The translations under genes and the position numbers were made by a program. Below, piece after piece: positions 17,693 to 25,673 of a stretch of DNA of 64,000 nucleotides. Position 1 is the first letter of the stretch. Each line of letters starts with the position of its first letter. This DNA is from Variovorax sp. Root318D1. Lineage in GTDB: Bacteria; Pseudomonadota; Gammaproteobacteria; Burkholderiales; Burkholderiaceae_C. The stretch is from contig NZ_LMCQ01000009.1 of assembly GCF_001424835.1 (NCBI RefSeq), positions 16,987 to 80,986 of the forward strand, given 5' to 3'. The notes under the pieces were generated by a model. It worked only from the letters and a program-made list of their open reading frames with translations. It did not search any database and was not told the origin of the DNA.

Positions 17693-18649
17693 ATGGCTTC
17701 TTCGCCGCTTCGGGCGCTCACCTTGCGCCAACTTCAGTTCTTCTCGGTGCTGGTGGAAGAAGGGCATTTCGGCCGTGCGGCGCGCCGGTTGGCCATCACC
17801 CAGCCCGCCCTGAGCAATGCCATCAAGCAGATGGAAAAGCTGCTCGGCGCCGAGCTGCTGACCCGCTCCACCCATCGCCTGCAGCTCACGTCCGTGGGCG
17901 CCGAGGTGCTTGCGCGCACCGATTTCCTGGTCAACACCTTCGAAGTGGCGCTGCGTGACATCGAAAGCACGGTGCAGCGCGGGCGGGCTTTCGTGCGCGT
18001 GGGCGTGATCCCGTCGGCCAGCGCGCGCGTGACGGCCGCGACCAGCGAGTTTCTCCAAGCCGGCGATCGCGAGGTCGAGATCGCCTGGCGCGACGCGCCC
18101 TCCACCATCTTGCTGGCCGAACTGCGCGGCGGCCAGCTCGACATGGCGGTGGCTGCGATCACCGAGCCACCGGGCGGCCTGGCCTGCATCGACCTGTTCC
18201 GCGATCCGCTGGTGCTGGTGGTGCGCCGTGACCATGCGCTGGCCGCGGCCGGAGACGCGAACTGGGAGGCCATCGGCAAGGAGCGGCTGGTGCTGTTCGA
18301 GAGCGGCAGCATGCCGGCACTCGGCAACCCGGCGCGCGCGCAGTTCGAACAGGGGGCCGAGCCCTATCGCGTGAGCTATTCCGAAACGCTCTATGCGCTG
18401 GTGCGCAGCGGCCAGGCGCTGGGACTGATGCCGCGGCTCTACACCTCGTCGCTCCGCGACCCCGAGCTGGTGGTGCTGCCGCTGCTGAAGCCGCGCGTCG
18501 AGCGGCGCGTGGTGCTGGCCTACCTGCCGGGGCCGATGCGCAACGTGGTGGCGCAGGCGCTCATTGCATTCTTGCGTGAACGGCTCCCGCAGGCCGGCGA
18601 GGCCGCGGTGCGGCGTGTGGCGGCCAAGGGAAAGCGCAACCGGCGCTGA
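17693..18649 (+). CDS. LysR-family transcriptional regulator
   Basis: 318-residue LysR regulator with a classical N-terminal helix-turn-helix (LTLRQLQFFSVLVEEGHFGRAARRLAITQPALSNAIKQMEKLLGAELLTR). The C-terminal effector-binding domain follows, ending in a basic tail (AAKGKRNRR). Divergent from the amidohydrolase-Bug pair and therefore its likely regulator; the inducer is probably the imported compound. Confidence 0.9.
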   Translation: MASSPLRALTLRQLQFFSVLVEEGHFGRAARRLAITQPALSNAIKQMEKLLGAELLTRSTHRLQLTSVGAEVLARTDFLVNTFEVALRDIESTVQRGRAFVRVGVIPSASARVTAATSEFLQAGDREVEIAWRDAPSTILLAELRGGQLDMAVAAITEPPGGLACIDLFRDPLVLVVRRDHALAAAGDANWEAIGKERLVLFESGSMPALGNPARAQFEQGAEPYRVSYSETLYALVRSGQALGLMPRLYTSSLRDPELVVLPLLKPRVERRVVLAYLPGPMRNVVAQALIAFLRERLPQAGEAAVRRVAAKGKRNRR

Positions 18650-18673
18650 GGCCGCTGAGGTCGGACAGCCGGG

Positions 18674-19891
18674 TCAGTACAACTCGGCCGCGGCGTGGAT
18701 GGTTTCGCGCACGCGCGGATAGATCTGCGCGTTCCACTTGCTGCCGCTGAAAACGCCGTAATGCCCCACGCCGGCTTGCAGGTGATGAGACTTGAGGTAA
18801 GGCCGGATGCCGGTGCAGAGGTCTTGCGCGGCAACCGTCTGGCCGACCGAGCAGATGTCGTCGCGTTCGCCTTCCACCGTGAGCAGCGCGGTGCGGCGGA
18901 TGGCCGCGGGGTTCACCGTGCGGTTCCCCACGGTGAGGACGCCGCGCGGCAGGTCGTAGGTCTGGAACACGCGCTCCACGGTCTCCAGGTAGAACTCGGC
19001 CGGCAGGTCGTTCACCGCCAGGTATTCGTCATAGAAGGCGCCGATGGTGCGGGCCTTCTCGACGTCGCCCTCGATCAGGTGATGGACCATGTCCTGGAAC
19101 TGCTTCTTGTGGCGCTCGGGGTTCATGCTCATGAAGGCCGAGAGCTGCAGGAAGCCGGGGTACACGCGCCGCATCATGCCGGCATGCGGCCACGGCACGT
19201 GGCTGATGAGGTTGCGGCGAAACCATTCGATGGGCTTGCTGTTTGCGAGCTCGTTCACGCCCGTGGGGTTGACGCGGCAATCGACCGGGCCGGCCATCAG
19301 CGTGAGGCTGCGCGGCGTGGCGGGGTTGTCGTCTTCGGCCATCAGCGCCGTGGCGGCCAGCGCGGCCACGCAAGGCTGGCAGACCGCGACCATGTGCACG
19401 CCCGGGCCGATGGCTTCGAGGAACCGCATGACCTGCAGCGTGTAGTCGTCGAGGCTGAAACCGCCATGCCACAGCGGCACGTCGCGCGCGTTGTGCCAAT
19501 CTGTCAGGTAGACGTCGTGGTCGCGCAGCAGGGTGCGCACGGTTTCGCGCAGCAGCGTCGCGAAATGGCCCGACAGTGGTGCGACCAGCAGCACGGGCGG
19601 ATGCTCGGCCTGCGTGTCCTTGCGGAAATGCAGGAGGGTACCGAAGGGCGAGACCAGCGCTGTTTCTTCGTGCACCGCGGTCTCCACGCCATCGACCTGT
19701 ACGCTGGCAATGGCGTAGTCGGGGCGCGAATGGGTCAGCCGCATGCGCGAAAACACGTCGAACTGCGCGGCCATGCGCCGCAACATGGTGCGTTCGGTGC
19801 CGTCTTTCCAGAGCGCCTGGCCGAGGTACTGGGCTGCGAGCCGGGACGGCGAGAGCAGGTCGGTTTGGTTCTGGTAGGCCCGGTACAACAT
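18674..19891 (-). CDS. phaZ: Intracellular polyhydroxyalkanoate depolymerase
   Basis: 405-residue enzyme that breaks down stored poly-3-hydroxybutyrate granules. It starts MLYRAYQNQTDLLSPSRLAAQ. The nucleophile elbow is VAVCQPCVAAL, with cysteine replacing the serine of a lipase box, as in Ralstonia-type intracellular PhaZ. Further family features are VYLTDWHNARDVPLWHGGFSLDDY, the Asp region TALLTVEGERDDICSVGQT, and the His in QAGVGHYGVFSGSKW. No signal peptide. Convergent with the LysR gene, divergent from the GST-like gene. Confidence 0.92.
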   Translation of the reverse strand: MLYRAYQNQTDLLSPSRLAAQYLGQALWKDGTERTMLRRMAAQFDVFSRMRLTHSRPDYAIASVQVDGVETAVHEETALVSPFGTLLHFRKDTQAEHPPVLLVAPLSGHFATLLRETVRTLLRDHDVYLTDWHNARDVPLWHGGFSLDDYTLQVMRFLEAIGPGVHMVAVCQPCVAALAATALMAEDDNPATPRSLTLMAGPVDCRVNPTGVNELANSKPIEWFRRNLISHVPWPHAGMMRRVYPGFLQLSAFMSMNPERHKKQFQDMVHHLIEGDVEKARTIGAFYDEYLAVNDLPAEFYLETVERVFQTYDLPRGVLTVGNRTVNPAAIRRTALLTVEGERDDICSVGQTVAAQDLCTGIRPYLKSHHLQAGVGHYGVFSGSKWNAQIYPRVRETIHAAAELY

Positions 19892-19987
19892 GAAAGTAGT
19901 ACAGGCAAGTTGTGGGCCAAGCGGTGGCACAGGCCTTGCACGGCCATGGGAGCCAACCGGCAGCAAGCACCGTCCAGGAGATCCACG

Positions 19988-20644
19988 ATGGCCAAACCCG
20001 TTCTCACGATCAGCAGCAAGAACTACGGCGCCTGGGCGCTGCGGGGCTGGCTGATGTGCAGGCTGGCCGGGCTCGACTTCAGCGAGAAGATCATTCCGCC
20101 CGATGACCCGGCCATGAAGGCCGAGATGCTGCTGCTCTCCTCGTCGATGCTGGTGCCCTCGCTGCAGCACGGCAACGTCAAGGTATGGGACACGCTGGCC
20201 ATCGGCGAATACCTGAACGAGATAAAACCCAAGGGCGCGCTGCTGCCGGCCGACATCCAGGCCCGCGCGCACTGCCGCGCCATCTGCGGCGAAATGCATT
20301 CGGGCTTCGCCTCGATGCGCGGCGCATTGCCAATGAACATCAAGGCCCAGTTCCGCGGCTTCAAGATCTGGTCGCGCGCGCAGGCCGACATCGACCGCAT
20401 CGTCGCCATCTGGCGCGAATGCCTGAAGACCTATGGCGGGCCCTTTCTCTTCGGCAAGCAGGCGGGCATGGCCGACGCGATGTATGCGCCGGTGGTCACG
20501 CGCTTTCTCAGCTACGACGTAGCGCTCGACAGCGTGTGCGTCGCCTACTGCAAGCGCGTGATGGACCTGCCCGCCATGCGGGAGTGGGTGGCCGCCGCGA
20601 AGGAAGAGCCCGAGGAAATCGACGAGCTCGATGCGGAGTTCTGA
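19988..20644 (+). CDS. Glutathione S-transferase family protein
   Basis: 218-residue GST-fold protein. The N-terminal thioredoxin-like domain reads KPVLTISSKNYGAWALRGWLMCRLAGLDFSEKII, with Ser-Ser-Lys near the expected catalytic position, and the second domain is all-helical. CAGGAG lies 6-11 bases before ATG. The C-terminal half (YGGPFLFGKQAGMADAMYAPVVTRFLSY) is typical. A long open frame upstream is antisense to phaZ and not real. Role unknown. Confidence 0.87.
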   Translation: MAKPVLTISSKNYGAWALRGWLMCRLAGLDFSEKIIPPDDPAMKAEMLLLSSSMLVPSLQHGNVKVWDTLAIGEYLNEIKPKGALLPADIQARAHCRAICGEMHSGFASMRGALPMNIKAQFRGFKIWSRAQADIDRIVAIWRECLKTYGGPFLFGKQAGMADAMYAPVVTRFLSYDVALDSVCVAYCKRVMDLPAMREWVAAAKEEPEEIDELDAEF

Positions 20645-20655
20645 GCCGTCGCTGG

Positions 20656-20684
20656 GTTCCGGCAATACCGGCTAGTGCCGGAAC
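20656..20684. terminator. Hairpin between convergent genes
   Basis: Perfect 9-base inverted repeat, GTTCCGGCA (20656-20664) and TGCCGGAAC (20676-20684). It lies across the end of the DOPA-dioxygenase-like gene and the 27-base gap to the GST-like gene. There is no T-run, so it may be a weak bidirectional stop or an mRNA 3'-end stabiliser. Confidence 0.4.
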
Positions 20685-21019
20685 ATCCGCAAGTCGAGCG
20701 GGCTTTCTTCGCCCAGCCACATGGCATGCGCCGTGTGGTCGGCAAAGTCGTCGCCAGTGACGCCGTGCACGAAGATGTCGAGGCCGTCGCGATGGGCCTC
20801 GAGCCATTCGATGACCTGGTCGAACTCGGCGGCGTCGAAGGCCAGCTGGCAGCTCCAGTGCGTGTGCGGGCCAACCAGCCGCTCGTGCACGCGGCCGACC
20901 ACTACCATCAGCTCCCGGCCTGCCTGCTCGCACAGCTGCCTGGCCTGCGTCACCGTCGTGGGGCCGAAGTAGACGTGGGCGTGGTATTGCGGATAGAGGT
21001 TCTCGGGGCGACGCGGCAT
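20672..21019 (-). CDS. DOPA 4,5-dioxygenase-family protein
   Basis: 115-residue protein of the DOPA 4,5-dioxygenase family (extradiol ring cleavage; the fungal member helps make betalain pigments). Family signature: YHAHVYFGP, VGRVHERLVGPHTHWSCQLAF and IFVHGVTGDDFADHTAHAMWLGEE, which carry conserved His residues for iron. Length matches. It is the last gene of the GbsR-led run, 7 bases after DUF4166. The natural bacterial substrate is unknown. Confidence 0.85.
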   Translation of the reverse strand: MPRRPENLYPQYHAHVYFGPTTVTQARQLCEQAGRELMVVVGRVHERLVGPHTHWSCQLAFDAAEFDQVIEWLEAHRDGLDIFVHGVTGDDFADHTAHAMWLGEESPLDLRMFRH

Positions 21020-21026
21020 GATGCGG

Positions 21027-21647
21027 TCATTGTGAACCCAACCGGAAGCGCCCGCTGTAGCGAAACACGTCGCCGAACCAGCGGTGGCGCAGCACCATCC
21101 TCATGGTGAAGCGATCGGCATCGTCCGGATCGGGACGTTCCTCGACGTAGGCGGTTCCCATCAACAGGCCGAGCGGCAGCGGCAGGTGCAGCCGGCCAAG
21201 GCGCCAGACGTAGCCGAGGTCGCGAAACACCAGCGCGCCTTCTTCAGCGCTCACCGCCAGGCGCATGCCGAGGCCGAAGCGCACGTACTCGATCACCTCG
21301 CCGCCGCCCGCGGGCGCGCGCGCCATGTGCGAGCGAAAGTGGAACGGCGCGCGGCCTTCGAAGCTGAACACGCGGTCCCAGTACAGGAGCGCGTTACCGG
21401 GCCGGCAGCGGTAGTGCACTTCGATGGGCACGCGGGTACCTCTGTAGGGAACGAGCGCGCCGAAGAGGCGGCCGAAGGGCATCAGCACCCGCGCCCATGG
21501 CGAATGGTGCACCTCGTCCATCGTGCCACGCACGCATACGTGGGCATTCGAAAACGGGGCCATCGTGTAGTGCCGCCGAATCACGTCGCCCAACTGCTCC
21601 CAGCCCGGGCCGAGCGCCTGCTGGAAGACGGGGCGCGTGTCCTTCAT
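21027..21647 (-). CDS. DUF4166 domain protein
   Basis: 206-residue protein matching DUF4166: FQQALGPGWEQLGDVIRRHY near the N-terminus, a beta-rich middle (IEVHYRCRPGNALLYWDRVFSFEGRAPFHFRSHM) and RHRWFGDVFRYSGRF at the end. The family is uncharacterised, sometimes fused to dehydrogenases. Its ATG overlaps the stop of a 10-codon upstream frame (21644-21676) that owns the better ribosome site, so translation may depend on re-initiation. Confidence 0.8.
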   Translation of the reverse strand: MKDTRPVFQQALGPGWEQLGDVIRRHYTMAPFSNAHVCVRGTMDEVHHSPWARVLMPFGRLFGALVPYRGTRVPIEVHYRCRPGNALLYWDRVFSFEGRAPFHFRSHMARAPAGGGEVIEYVRFGLGMRLAVSAEEGALVFRDLGYVWRLGRLHLPLPLGLLMGTAYVEERPDPDDADRFTMRMVLRHRWFGDVFRYSGRFRLGSQ

Positions 21648-21676
21648 GCGGCCGCCGCGGTGGGTTCGGTGCTCAT
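21644..21676 (-). CDS. Possible 10-codon leader peptide before DUF4166
   Basis: Short frame MSTEPTAAAA, preceded by GAGGAG about 11 bases upstream and ending with a TGA that overlaps the DUF4166 start (ATGA). It may couple translation. Alternatively it marks the original N-terminus, separated from the body by a one-base shift. No protein-level evidence. Confidence 0.3.
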   Translation of the reverse strand: MSTEPTAAAA

Positions 21677-21720
21677 GGAGGTTTCTTCTCCTCGTGTGTT
21701 GTTTTGAATCCGACAGGCGT

Positions 21721-22683
21721 TCAGCCGCTGCGCTTCGCAGTCACCATGCAATAGTCGAAGTCGCGCCAGAAAAGGCCCAGCACCAGCGCGCAATAACTGG
21801 CCACGATGTGCTTGCGGCGCCAGGGACTCAGCCTGCCGCGCGCCTTCCAGAGTTCAGCCAGCGCAAAGCGCGTGGCAAGCGCCGGAATGTGCAGCGCGCT
21901 GGGCGCCACGCGCCAACGCAGCGACTGCACCTCGATGTCTTCGAATCCGTGGTGACGCAGCGCCTCGACGAAATCGCCGCGCACGGCCAGCGTGGGCACG
22001 GCCCAGCTGTCGGCCCACAAGCGGTGCAGCCAGCCGGCAAGCCGGCCCGGCCGAGGCCGCAGCAGGAAGCCGTCGACCACCGCGAGCCGCGCGCCGGGCT
22101 TCAGCAGGCGGGCCGCCTCGCGCACGAAATCGGCCTTGGACGTGCCGCTGGCGTAGCAGGCGCTTTCCACGGCCCAGGCGCCGTCGGCCTTTGCGGTGGG
22201 CAGGCCGGTGCGCGTGTAGTCGGCTTCGATGTGCGCCATGCGGTCGGCCACGCCGGCGCCCGCGTCGAGCCGTACGGCAATGCTGTTCTGCACCGGCACA
22301 TTGGTGACGGTGACGGCATACAGCGAAGGATCGTCGCCCACCAGCGTGCGCGCAGTGGCGCCGGCGCCGCAGCCGAGGTCGATCACGCAGCGGCGTCGCG
22401 GCGCCTCCTGCGCGGGCTCCGGCTCATCGAGCTTCAGTGCACGGCCCACCGCACGGTTCATTTCCACCAGCATGCCTTCGCGCCGCAGCGGGTTCAGCCC
22501 GAGCCGCCAGAAGCCGAAGTGCATGTTGTAGCTGGGGCTCCATGCGCGGTAGTCGTCGGCTACCTCGGTGAAATAGTCCTGCGTGTCGGCCTTGGTGATG
22601 GGCAGTGCGGCCTCGGGCAAAGGCGGTTCGGACGCACCGGCCGTTCGATGCACGCGGAAGTCGGGCTGGAAGACATTCGGCAT
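21721..22683 (-). CDS. SAM-dependent methyltransferase
   Basis: 320-residue class I methyltransferase. The SAM-binding motif is VIDLGCGAGATARTLVG. Before it, TKADTQDYFTEVADDYRAWSPSYNMHFGFW resembles cyclopropane-fatty-acid/tocopherol-methyltransferase-like proteins (MHFG). The C-terminus is hydrophobic and basic (WRRKHIVASYCALVLGLFWRDFDYCMV), perhaps membrane-touching. AAAGGAAC precedes ATG. 13 bases after the DCC gene. Substrate unknown. Confidence 0.82.
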   Translation of the reverse strand: MPNVFQPDFRVHRTAGASEPPLPEAALPITKADTQDYFTEVADDYRAWSPSYNMHFGFWRLGLNPLRREGMLVEMNRAVGRALKLDEPEPAQEAPRRRCVIDLGCGAGATARTLVGDDPSLYAVTVTNVPVQNSIAVRLDAGAGVADRMAHIEADYTRTGLPTAKADGAWAVESACYASGTSKADFVREAARLLKPGARLAVVDGFLLRPRPGRLAGWLHRLWADSWAVPTLAVRGDFVEALRHHGFEDIEVQSLRWRVAPSALHIPALATRFALAELWKARGRLSPWRRKHIVASYCALVLGLFWRDFDYCMVTAKRSG

Positions 22684-22696
22684 GAGAGTTCCTTTT

Positions 22697-23122
22697 TCAG
22701 ATACGGCAGTTGCCGCCGGCGCAGGTGCGGGACGACCGCGCCGCCTTGCCGGCAAGCAGGGCTACCAGCCAACCCGGCAGCCGGTAGCGGTTGCGCGCAA
22801 GGACGCCATAGGCGCGGTCGGCGAGCGGCGCGACCCATGGCAGGTCGAGCAGGAAGCTGCCACTCGGCAACCCGACGGCATCGCGGCAAGCGCGGATGGC
22901 CGGAACGCCGACGAACACCTGACCCGCCGCGTCGACCACGTGGATGGCCGTCATCAACGCCTCGCGCGGCGCCGGTCCGGCATCGAACCCGGCGGGCGAG
23001 CAGTCGACGAGTTCCAGCCGGGCCGCTGAATCCCGCGCCTTCATTGCGCTCATTTCCGCCGTACAGAGGATGCAGGCGGCGTCGAAGTACACGGTGAGCG
23101 GATAGGCGGCAGTGGTGGGCAT
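22697..23122 (-). CDS. DCC-family thiol-disulfide oxidoreductase (DUF393)
   Basis: 141-residue thioredoxin-like protein of DUF393. Near the N-terminus YFDAACILCTAEM has the family's Asp and CxxC, with Ala replacing the Gly-Asp of the usual DGDC. The middle VDAAGQVFVGVPAIRACRDAVG and the hydrophobic, basic C-terminus are typical. It follows gbsR by 56 bases; one of the two operators (23138-23155) lies in that gap, so expression is probably controlled there. Confidence 0.82.
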   Translation of the reverse strand: MPTTAAYPLTVYFDAACILCTAEMSAMKARDSAARLELVDCSPAGFDAGPAPREALMTAIHVVDAAGQVFVGVPAIRACRDAVGLPSGSFLLDLPWVAPLADRAYGVLARNRYRLPGWLVALLAGKAARSSRTCAGGNCRI

Positions 23123-23137
23123 GTCGGCTTTTCGTTG

Positions 23138-23155
23138 TTTCTGTCAAAACAGAAA
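23138..23155. promoter_or_regulatory. GbsR-type operator, copy 1
   Basis: Perfect palindrome TTTCTGT-CAAA-ACAGAAA, 16-33 bases before the DCC start codon and after the gbsR stop. It is 16/18 identical to the site at 23807-23824 before gbsR. Shared sites at both ends of the regulator gene suggest it controls itself and the downstream genes. Confidence 0.6.
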
Positions 23156-23178
23156 TAATCAGGCAAAAAAAGGAGAAC

Positions 23179-23781
23179 TCAGATCATGGGCAGGCTGGCG
23201 TGATGGGCGTCGGGGTCGTCGTCGTCCTTTTTCGAGGCAGGAGTCGTCGGCGCCGGGGCATCCCCGCGAACGAACTTCTGCACGCTGGCGCCGAGTGTCA
23301 GCACCTTGTCGAGCGTGCCGGGCGAGAGCCGCAGCATCTCGTCGGCCCAGGTCGCGAGCTTGCTCATCAGGTCCATGGTGGAGCGGATGCGGTCTTGCGC
23401 ATCGGCGGGCTCCTTCAGGAAATCGGGGCTGGAGACGATCTCGCGCAGCACGCGGATGGTGGGGTCGAATTCGCGTTCCTTGCGCTCGCGCACCACGGTG
23501 CGAAACAGCTCCCACACGTCGACGCTCGTCTCGAAATAGTCGCGCCGGTCGCCCAGGATGTGGGTGACGCGCACCAAGTTCCACGCCTGCAGTTCCTTCA
23601 GGCTGTTGCTCACGTTGGAGCGGGCCACGCCGAGCGTCTCGGAGAGCTCTTCCGCGTGCATGGGCTTGCCGCGAGCGAACAGCAGCGCATGGATTTGCGA
23701 GACCGTGCGGTTGACGCCCCACATCGAGCCCATTTCACCCCAGTGGAGAACGAACTTGCGTTGGATGTCGGTGAGTTCCAT
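23179..23781 (-). CDS. GbsR/MarR-family transcriptional regulator
   Basis: 200-residue winged-helix regulator of the GbsR subgroup of MarR. The N-terminus QRKFVLHWGEMGSMWGVNRTVSQIHALLFARGKPMHAEELSETLGVARSNVSNSLKELQAWNLVR is diagnostic. The helical C-terminus ends in an acidic tail (KKDDDDPDAHH). Known members sense choline or osmoprotectants in Bacillus; here no betaine genes are near, so the ligand is open. It heads the run gbsR-DCC-methyltransferase-DUF4166-DOPA dioxygenase-like. Confidence 0.88.
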   Translation of the reverse strand: MELTDIQRKFVLHWGEMGSMWGVNRTVSQIHALLFARGKPMHAEELSETLGVARSNVSNSLKELQAWNLVRVTHILGDRRDYFETSVDVWELFRTVVRERKEREFDPTIRVLREIVSSPDFLKEPADAQDRIRSTMDLMSKLATWADEMLRLSPGTLDKVLTLGASVQKFVRGDAPAPTTPASKKDDDDPDAHHASLPMI

Positions 23782-23806
23782 GCCTCGAAGTCTAGGATTT
23801 TCGAAA

Positions 23807-23824
23807 TTTCTGTCAAGAGAGAAA
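23807..23824. promoter_or_regulatory. GbsR-type operator, copy 2
   Basis: TTTCTGTCAAGAGAGAAA, centred 34 bases before the gbsR start, in the 117-base divergent region shared with the radical SAM gene. Differs from copy 1 at two central positions. Probably the autoregulatory site of gbsR; it may also influence the divergent gene. Confidence 0.58.
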
Positions 23825-23855
23825 TGAAAATTTGTTTGCTCGGCGGATGCAATTG

Positions 23856-23881
23856 GAATACTGTACAAATAAACAGTATTC
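23856..23881 (+). promoter_or_regulatory. LexA (SOS) box
   Basis: Perfect palindrome GAATACTGT-N8-ACAGTATTC; its core CTGT (23861-23864) and ACAG (23873-23876) at eight-base spacing fits the proteobacterial LexA consensus TACTGT-N8-ACAGTA. It ends 17 bases before the radical SAM start codon, well placed to block its transcription until DNA damage. Confidence 0.75.
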
Positions 23882-23898
23882 AAGAGAAAGGATCTGCC

Positions 23899-24993
23899 AT
23901 GCCTGCCACCCACATTCCCATCCACGCCATCAAGGGCCGGGGCGCCGCCACGCGCCTGGCGCACCGCTTTTCGCGCGACGAGCGCAACGCTTTCGACGAC
24001 GGCTGGGGCACGCTCGAAGAAGGCGCGGCCGAAGCCGAAGAGCTGCCGCCGCTCGCCACTGAAGTGCGCTTCGAAGACGTGAAGTCGGTGCTGAACGAAA
24101 ACGACTCGCCCGACGTGTCGTTCGACCGCTCGCTCAATCCGTACCGCGGCTGCGAGCACGGCTGCATCTACTGCTTTGCGCGGCCCACGCACAGCTACCT
24201 GAATCTCTCGCCGGGGCTCGACTTCGAGACCAAGCTCATCGCCAAGCGCAACATTGTCGAAGTGCTGCGCACCGAACTCGGCCGCAAGAGCTACAAGCCC
24301 AGCCACGTCGCCATCGGCACCGCCACCGACTGCTACCAGCCTATTGAGCGCGAGCTGCGGCTTACCCGTTCGGTGATCGAGCTGCTGTCGGAAACGCGGC
24401 ATCCGTTTGCGCTGGTCACCAAATCGAGTGCGGTGGAGCGCGACCTCGACCTGATCGCGCCCATGGCTGCAGAGCACCTGGCCGCCGTGTACATCACCGT
24501 GACCACGCTCGACGGCGAGCTGGCCCGCAAACTGGAGCCGCGCGCCGCCGCGCCGCACCGGCGGCTGCGCACTATCCGCACCTTGGCCGAGGCGGGCGTG
24601 CCGGTAGGGGTGAGCGTGGCGCCGCAGATCCCCTTCGTCAACGAAGACATGGAGCAGGTGCTCGAAGCCGCATGGGAGGCGGGTGCGCGCAGCGCGTTCT
24701 ACACCGTGATCCGGCTGCCGTGGGAGGTGGCGCCGCTCTTCAAGGAATGGCTTCATCTGCACTACCCGCAGCGCGCGGACCGCATCATGGCGCGCATCCA
24801 CGAGATGCGCGGCGGCAAGGACTACGACGCCGACTTTGCCACGCGCATGAAGGGCACCGGCCTGTGGGCCGACCTGATCCGGCAACGCTTCGAGAAGGCG
24901 GCGAACCGCATCGGCTTCAACCGCGAGCGCATCGAACTCGACCTCAGCGCATTCCGACCGCCTGGCGCAGCGGGGCAGGGCAGCCTGTTCTAG
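23899..24993 (+). CDS. PA0069-family radical SAM protein
   Basis: 364-residue radical SAM enzyme. The [4Fe-4S] motif CEHGCIYCFAR (CxxxCxxC) sits near residue 90, after the family's YRGCEHGCIYCFARPTHSYLNLSPGLDFE. The SPL-like central part TATDCYQPIERELRLTRSVIELL is typical of PA0069 and relatives of spore photoproduct lyase. The start ATG 23899 follows AAAGGA; an open extension upstream is antisense to gbsR. Biochemical role unknown. The LexA box suggests a DNA-damage function. Confidence 0.88.
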   Translation: MPATHIPIHAIKGRGAATRLAHRFSRDERNAFDDGWGTLEEGAAEAEELPPLATEVRFEDVKSVLNENDSPDVSFDRSLNPYRGCEHGCIYCFARPTHSYLNLSPGLDFETKLIAKRNIVEVLRTELGRKSYKPSHVAIGTATDCYQPIERELRLTRSVIELLSETRHPFALVTKSSAVERDLDLIAPMAAEHLAAVYITVTTLDGELARKLEPRAAAPHRRLRTIRTLAEAGVPVGVSVAPQIPFVNEDMEQVLEAAWEAGARSAFYTVIRLPWEVAPLFKEWLHLHYPQRADRIMARIHEMRGGKDYDADFATRMKGTGLWADLIRQRFEKAANRIGFNRERIELDLSAFRPPGAAGQGSLF

Positions 24994-25140
24994 GGCCTGT
25001 CAACGCCGATGCCGGTCGCCATCGGAATGCCCTGCTTTCGGCGAAAAAAGTTTTGCATCATGACGAGGTCGATTTGGAAGTAGATTCAAGTTCGGCCGAT
25101 GCACGGGGAATGCCTCGTGGTTGCGCCAGAAAAGGTATCT

Positions 25141-25647
25141 ATGAACGGGGCATGGCTGGTTGTGATGGGGGTTTCAGGGTGTGGCAAATCCAGCCTCGGG
25201 GCTGCGCTGGCGGTCGGGTTCGGGCTGCCGCTGATCGAGGGCGACGACTACCACCCGCCGGCCAACGTCGAGAAGATGAGCCGAGGCATTGCGCTGACCG
25301 ATGCCGACCGGGCCGGCTGGCTCGCGACGCTCGGCCACACGCTGGCCGACTCATCGCTGGGTGCGGTGCTGACCTGTTCGGCGCTCAAGCGCAGCTACCG
25401 CGACCAGTTGCGCGCGGGCGTGCCGGGACTGCGCTTCGTGTTCATGGAGATCGAGCGCGCCGAAGCCGAACGCCGCGTGGCCGCGCGGGCCGGTGCGGGC
25501 GAGCACATGTTTCCGGCGAGCCTGGTCGCCAACCAGTTCGCGACGCTCGAATCACCGGTCGGCGAGCCGGGCGTGCTCGCGGTCGATGCGACCGCGCCGT
25601 TGGGCCAACTGGTCGCGCAGGTGAAGGCCTGGCTGCCCGCTGATTAG
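25141..25647 (+). CDS. gntK: Gluconokinase
   Basis: 168-residue P-loop kinase phosphorylating gluconate to 6-phosphogluconate. Walker A GVSGCGKSSLG is at residues 10-20, followed by EGDDYHPPANVEKMSRGIALTDADRAGWL and CSALKRSYRDQLR, all diagnostic of GntK. Length is typical. An earlier ATG (25099) adds 14 residues without family support. It converges with gnd (26 bases), which uses its product. Confidence 0.93.
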   Translation: MNGAWLVVMGVSGCGKSSLGAALAVGFGLPLIEGDDYHPPANVEKMSRGIALTDADRAGWLATLGHTLADSSLGAVLTCSALKRSYRDQLRAGVPGLRFVFMEIERAEAERRVAARAGAGEHMFPASLVANQFATLESPVGEPGVLAVDATAPLGQLVAQVKAWLPAD

Positions 25648-25673
25648 TTGCCTGCTCGCGGCAAGCCTTTGGG

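Noticed and set aside
18695..19987. Upstream part of the long frame leading into the GST-like gene
   Set aside because: Wholly antisense to phaZ; the GST homology begins at ATG 19988, which has its own ribosome site.
25648..25664. TTGCC/GGCAA hairpin between gntK and gnd as a terminator
   Set aside because: Only a five-base stem with no T-run on either strand; too weak to list as a feature.
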